DNA from: Nitrospirota bacterium
GTDB taxonomy: Bacteria; Nitrospirota; Thermodesulfovibrionia; Thermodesulfovibrionales; UBA6898
Direction: 5' to 3'
Assembly: GCA_024275975.1 (NCBI GenBank)
Contig: JAJRYC010000002.1
Coordinates: 1 to 55,076 of the forward strand
Length of the DNA stretch: 55,076 nt
Part shown: positions 52,825 through 55,076 of the stretch, one piece after another
Position numbering within the stretch: the stretch's first letter is position 1
Layout of the letters: each line of letters begins with the position of its first letter
Position numbers and translations under genes: made by a program
The notes under the pieces: model-generated
Database searches by the model: none
Told to the model about the DNA's origin: nothing
What the model saw: only the letters and a program-made list of their open reading frames with translations

Positions 52825-54315
52825 CTATTTCAGATAATCTTCCGTGTAAAGGCTCAACTCGATCATCCGCTCAAGGAGCTGGTCCGACGGCAGACCCGGG
52901 AAGTTGCGATATACAAGTTCCTTTGAGAAAAGTCGACAGATATAACGGAGCTTTCGGGTCCTGTTTTTTGATGCATAGACAAAATCCCTGTGGCCATTAT
53001 TTATAATTATGACGTTCTGCTTCTCATCATATTGAGACCGCCACAGCTCTCCCGGGGCGCGCCTGAATGTATACCCCGGCATTCCTTTCCTCGAAACACT
53101 ACTCTCGTCATGTTTCGGCATAATTGTATCGGTCACGGTTATCAATCCTTCAGCTGTGCAGGCATTCTCTCCCTGCCGTACGGTAACCGATAAGGTGGTC
53201 AGCCCGGGTTCTTCGGAAGCCCTTAATATGACGATCTCACTGGAAGGGTTCTCTAGCGAGCCAGCCCCTTCTTGAATTATCCAGTTAAAGTTCAAATCTT
53301 CTTCTATAAGTCTCCGCCTCTGGTCACGGGGAATGGCGCGGATATTTTTTGTCGTTCCTACAGGGACAACTGCTGACGCCGGTGACATTCTGACACTGTA
53401 AAGAGGTCCCGCAAATTCAAAAAATTCCTTCTGCGCCTTCCCTTCTTCTCCAGAAGAAGCTTCCATTGTTCCAATGTTATTTTCACTTAAGACAGGCGTA
53501 TGTTCATCTGGTGGATATCCGGTTTTGGCCCTCCCTCCAAGGTGAATATCAAACCAGTCATACTCATCCTGTGGAAGTGAAAGAATCGCTTCTTTCAGGG
53601 CATTCTGGACGGATTTGAGCACCTTTCGGCTTGCTCTTTCCTCTTCGGCCTTGCGCTGCTCGGTGATAATTTCAGAAAGCCTTTTCTCAAGGGGAGTAAT
53701 CAGAGAACTGAATTCAGCGAAGTAATTGTCATGGATAATCCCGCTCCTCGTACCCGGAGTAAGGCTCAGGAAAGGAACGTCGATTATACCTTCGAGCCAG
53801 CCTGATGTCCATGGTTCACTCCTGAACCTGTCGAGATCAGTAATTGAATTCAGCACCCTCGTGCCGGAGCGGTATAGGCCGACCCGGTTCTCACTGCTTG
53901 CTTCGTTGATGTAGAGTTCCGTATATATCTCCCCCAGCGCTGAAGATAGTGAAGGAAGGCGGTGCAACAATCGACCGGCGAACTCCCTCGGCTCAACCAG
54001 CATCTCCTTGCGCGCAGACCTGTCGGTTATCCTTATCCTGATTTCTGATCTTCGTATACGGTCCCTCAGTTCTGAAGCAAGGTATCGCTGTATCTTCTCT
54101 CCGCTGATGTGTCTGACGCCGGGAAGCAGTGGCGAAATGGACAATTCCGTGCCCTTGACCGGCACCAGAATACGCTTCTGGTTGATCGTATATCCAGGCT
54201 CCCCCTTGACCATCCGCATCTGATAAGTCCTGCCATCCCCCCCTGATGATACAAGGCTGAGATTCTCCCCTACAGTCCAGAAACTGAGCAACCCGATACC
54301 AAATTCACCCTGCAT
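52825..54315 (-). CDS. GHKL ATPase, main part (gene with in-frame TAA)
   Basis: Main part of a Bergerat-fold (GHKL: gyrase, Hsp90, kinase, MutL) ATPase. It is in the same frame as 54400-54663 and separated by TAA at 54400-54402 plus the conserved NGIPNFKYVATHICDSIKK stretch, so the ATG at 54315 is internal. It carries the G2 box GMQGEFGIGLLSFWTVGENL. A transducer-like domain follows (about to residue 330 of the whole), then a coiled coil (EKRLSEIITEQRKAEEERAS) and an Ig-like beta domain (VVPVGTTKNIRAIP...LTTLSVTVRQGENACTAEG). The C-terminal part is a helical segment (LRYICRLFSKELVYRNFPGL). Function unknown. MORC-like and HATPase_c_3-type proteins share this layout. Confidence 0.75.
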   Translation of the reverse strand: MQGEFGIGLLSFWTVGENLSLVSSGGDGRTYQMRMVKGEPGYTINQKRILVPVKGTELSISPLLPGVRHISGEKIQRYLASELRDRIRRSEIRIRITDRSARKEMLVEPREFAGRLLHRLPSLSSALGEIYTELYINEASSENRVGLYRSGTRVLNSITDLDRFRSEPWTSGWLEGIIDVPFLSLTPGTRSGIIHDNYFAEFSSLITPLEKRLSEIITEQRKAEEERASRKVLKSVQNALKEAILSLPQDEYDWFDIHLGGRAKTGYPPDEHTPVLSENNIGTMEASSGEEGKAQKEFFEFAGPLYSVRMSPASAVVPVGTTKNIRAIPRDQRRRLIEEDLNFNWIIQEGAGSLENPSSEIVILRASEEPGLTTLSVTVRQGENACTAEGLITVTDTIMPKHDESSVSRKGMPGYTFRRAPGELWRSQYDEKQNVIIINNGHRDFVYASKNRTRKLRYICRLFSKELVYRNFPGLPSDQLLERMIELSLYTEDYLK

Positions 54316-54399
54316 CCCCTTGGCACCGTCTTTCTTTAACTGCTTTTTAATGGAGTCACAAATATGTGTAGCTACATACTTGAAATTCGGTATTCCGTT

Positions 54400-54654
54400 T
54401 TAATCCCGCCGGATACCTTCGCCGTCGTCAACGATCTTAATATAATGGTCCCCTTTCTCCTTACCACGTACAATCGATATGTTCCCGGCACCGGCGTCAA
54501 TACTGTTCTCAACGAATTCAGCAATTGCCTTTAATGGGTTGCTCTGAGAAAGGGCGATTATTGTAATGGCATTCCAGTTGTCGCCAATACGGAGCCTGCC
54601 GCTGTCAAATGCGCCGGGTTTCTGCTGTTTTCTGACTGTCTTCTTTTTATTCAT
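54400..54654 (-). CDS. GHKL ATPase, N-terminal part (interrupted)
   Basis: First 84 codons of the GHKL ATPase (ATG 54654; a TTG three codons earlier is also possible). After a basic leader (MNKKKTVRKQQK) come the N box EFVENSIDAGA, with the magnesium-binding asparagine, and the G1 box KIVDDGEGI, with the adenine-contacting aspartate. The frame ends at TAA 54400-54402 after GIRRD. A glutamate codon (GAA) would fit there with one change. With the rest the protein would be about 610 aa. It stands alone, with no obvious operon partner. Confidence 0.75.
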   Translation of the reverse strand: MNKKKTVRKQQKPGAFDSGRLRIGDNWNAITIIALSQSNPLKAIAEFVENSIDAGAGNISIVRGKEKGDHYIKIVDDGEGIRRD

Positions 54655-54663
54655 GCCTGTCAA

Positions 54664-54941
54664 CTATCCTGTCAAGAGTAAGTTCAGTTCAAAAGGATTG
54701 AACATAATTATAAAATTCTATTCATCCTTACGCAAGCATAATTTTTCAGTTAATATGGCAGAAAGAGATAGAAATGCCCGAATCTAACGGTTAAAATACT
54801 GAACATGCCAATACAATAACCAAAGAATGGGGTATTATTATAGCTTATGGGATGACTGTGATTATAAATCATAAATTATTTATTGATTTTTTTTTTGAAT
54901 TCTGATACTGTCATTTTAAAAATTAAATTCGTCTACTATAT
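54664..54941. other. AT-rich spacer upstream of GHKL gene
   Basis: About 280 bp with long A and T runs (54888-54898) and no supportable gene. It probably contains the GHKL promoter, and no hexamer pair was clear enough to mark. Confidence 0.4.
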
Positions 54942-54974
54942 AGGTGCGCATAAGTAACCAGACAATGAGCACCT
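54942..54974. repeat. Short inverted repeat, possible element end
   Basis: AGGTGCGCAT at 54942-54951 and ATGAGCACCT at 54965-54974 match with one mismatch across a 13-nt loop. The right arm overlaps the stop codon of the ORF entering from the right edge. It could be the subterminal repeat of an insertion sequence or a simple hairpin. Confidence 0.4.
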
Positions 54975-55076
54975 AAAAAAAAGGTTTCATCAATCCCAGG
55001 ATTTCCTCAGGGTGTTGCTGGATATCAGCGAAGGTACTGAACAAACTCCGGCACAATTCTTCAGGGGTGTCGAAAT
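54973..55076 (-). CDS. C-terminus of an unrecognised protein, cut by window edge
   Basis: The last 33 residues of a frame entering from the right edge (FDTPEELCRSLFSTFADIQQ, then HPEEILGLMKPFF) and ending at TAG 54973-54975. Codon use and composition look coding. A transposase is possible given the inverted repeat at its end, but I do not recognise the family. Confidence 0.4.
   Translation of the reverse strand, partial: FDTPEELCRSLFSTFADIQQHPEEILGLMKPFF

Overview
This is a dense bacterial chromosomal segment of moderate GC content (by eye in the mid-40s percent) with about 48 protein genes. There are no rRNA or tRNA genes and no CRISPR array that I can see. The cell is a diderm: there is a FadL-type outer-membrane transporter, a TorF-type porin, an RlpA lipoprotein with a SPOR domain, SecA with a C-terminal zinc tail, an MglA-like GTPase and a type IV prepilin peptidase. 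The gene set and the order trmFO-xerC-hslV-hslU-(argB) fit an anaerobic or microaerophilic lineage such as Nitrospirota or Desulfobacterota. That placement is an inference from gene content and was not tested by phylogeny.

Layout. 1-4.2 kb: a 93-bp tandem repeat, a Crp/Fnr regulator divergent from acetyl-CoA synthetase (frameshifted), a small DUF3303-like gene, and then about 900 bp of gene-free, hairpin-rich repeat mosaic that ends in a possible small RNA. 4.2-8.5 kb (minus): DUF362 ferredoxin, VanZ-like, rsmI, a small secreted protein, and NAD synthetase (in-frame amber). 8.7-11.6 kb (plus): a nitrogen island with a NifA-tail-like Fis protein, TorF porin, ammonium transporter (in-frame TGA) and PII. 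11.7-24.0 kb (minus): rmuC, argB, DUF190 and crcB, rlpA, hslU, hslV, xerC, trmFO, an ABC-F ATPase and a UvrD/PcrA helicase. 24.5-31.4 kb: fxsA, rpsU (plus, too short for routine ORF calling, apparent ATT start), then the minus-strand rimP-nusA-recG-hypothetical-prepilin peptidase-histidine kinase operon. 31.7-35.7 kb (minus): queE (in-frame amber), an EamA exporter, coaD, rsmD, and an AI-2E/PerM family permease (frameshifted).

36.1-45.8 kb holds the most coherent signalling block. Plus-strand secA, a GAF-GGDEF protein and an MglA-like GTPase converge on minus-strand PilZ, HEAT-repeat and HD-GYP genes. Enzymes predicted to make and degrade c-di-GMP, a predicted receptor and a Ras-like GTPase therefore lie within about 6 kb. 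The minus strand continues upstream with MEMO, dnaB and rplI. 48-52.4 kb: a DsrE-like gene, a FadL-like transporter and a histidine kinase/response-regulator pair. 52.8-55.1 kb: a solitary GHKL (Bergerat-fold) ATPase with an in-frame TAA, and at the very end the tail of an unrecognised ORF beside a short inverted repeat, possibly an element boundary.

Two themes deserve attention. First, six genes (acs, nadE, amt, queE, the PerM-like permease, the GHKL ATPase) are each broken by a single event. Four carry in-frame stops of all three kinds, and two carry one-base losses in homopolymers that also form in-phase -1 slippery heptamers. This could be sequence error, gene decay or recoding, and the sequence alone cannot decide. 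Second, two translation-related genes (rpsU and rimP) each have a good sigma-70 promoter, then a terminator-like hairpin with a T-run, and only then the start codon. This looks like transcription attenuation.
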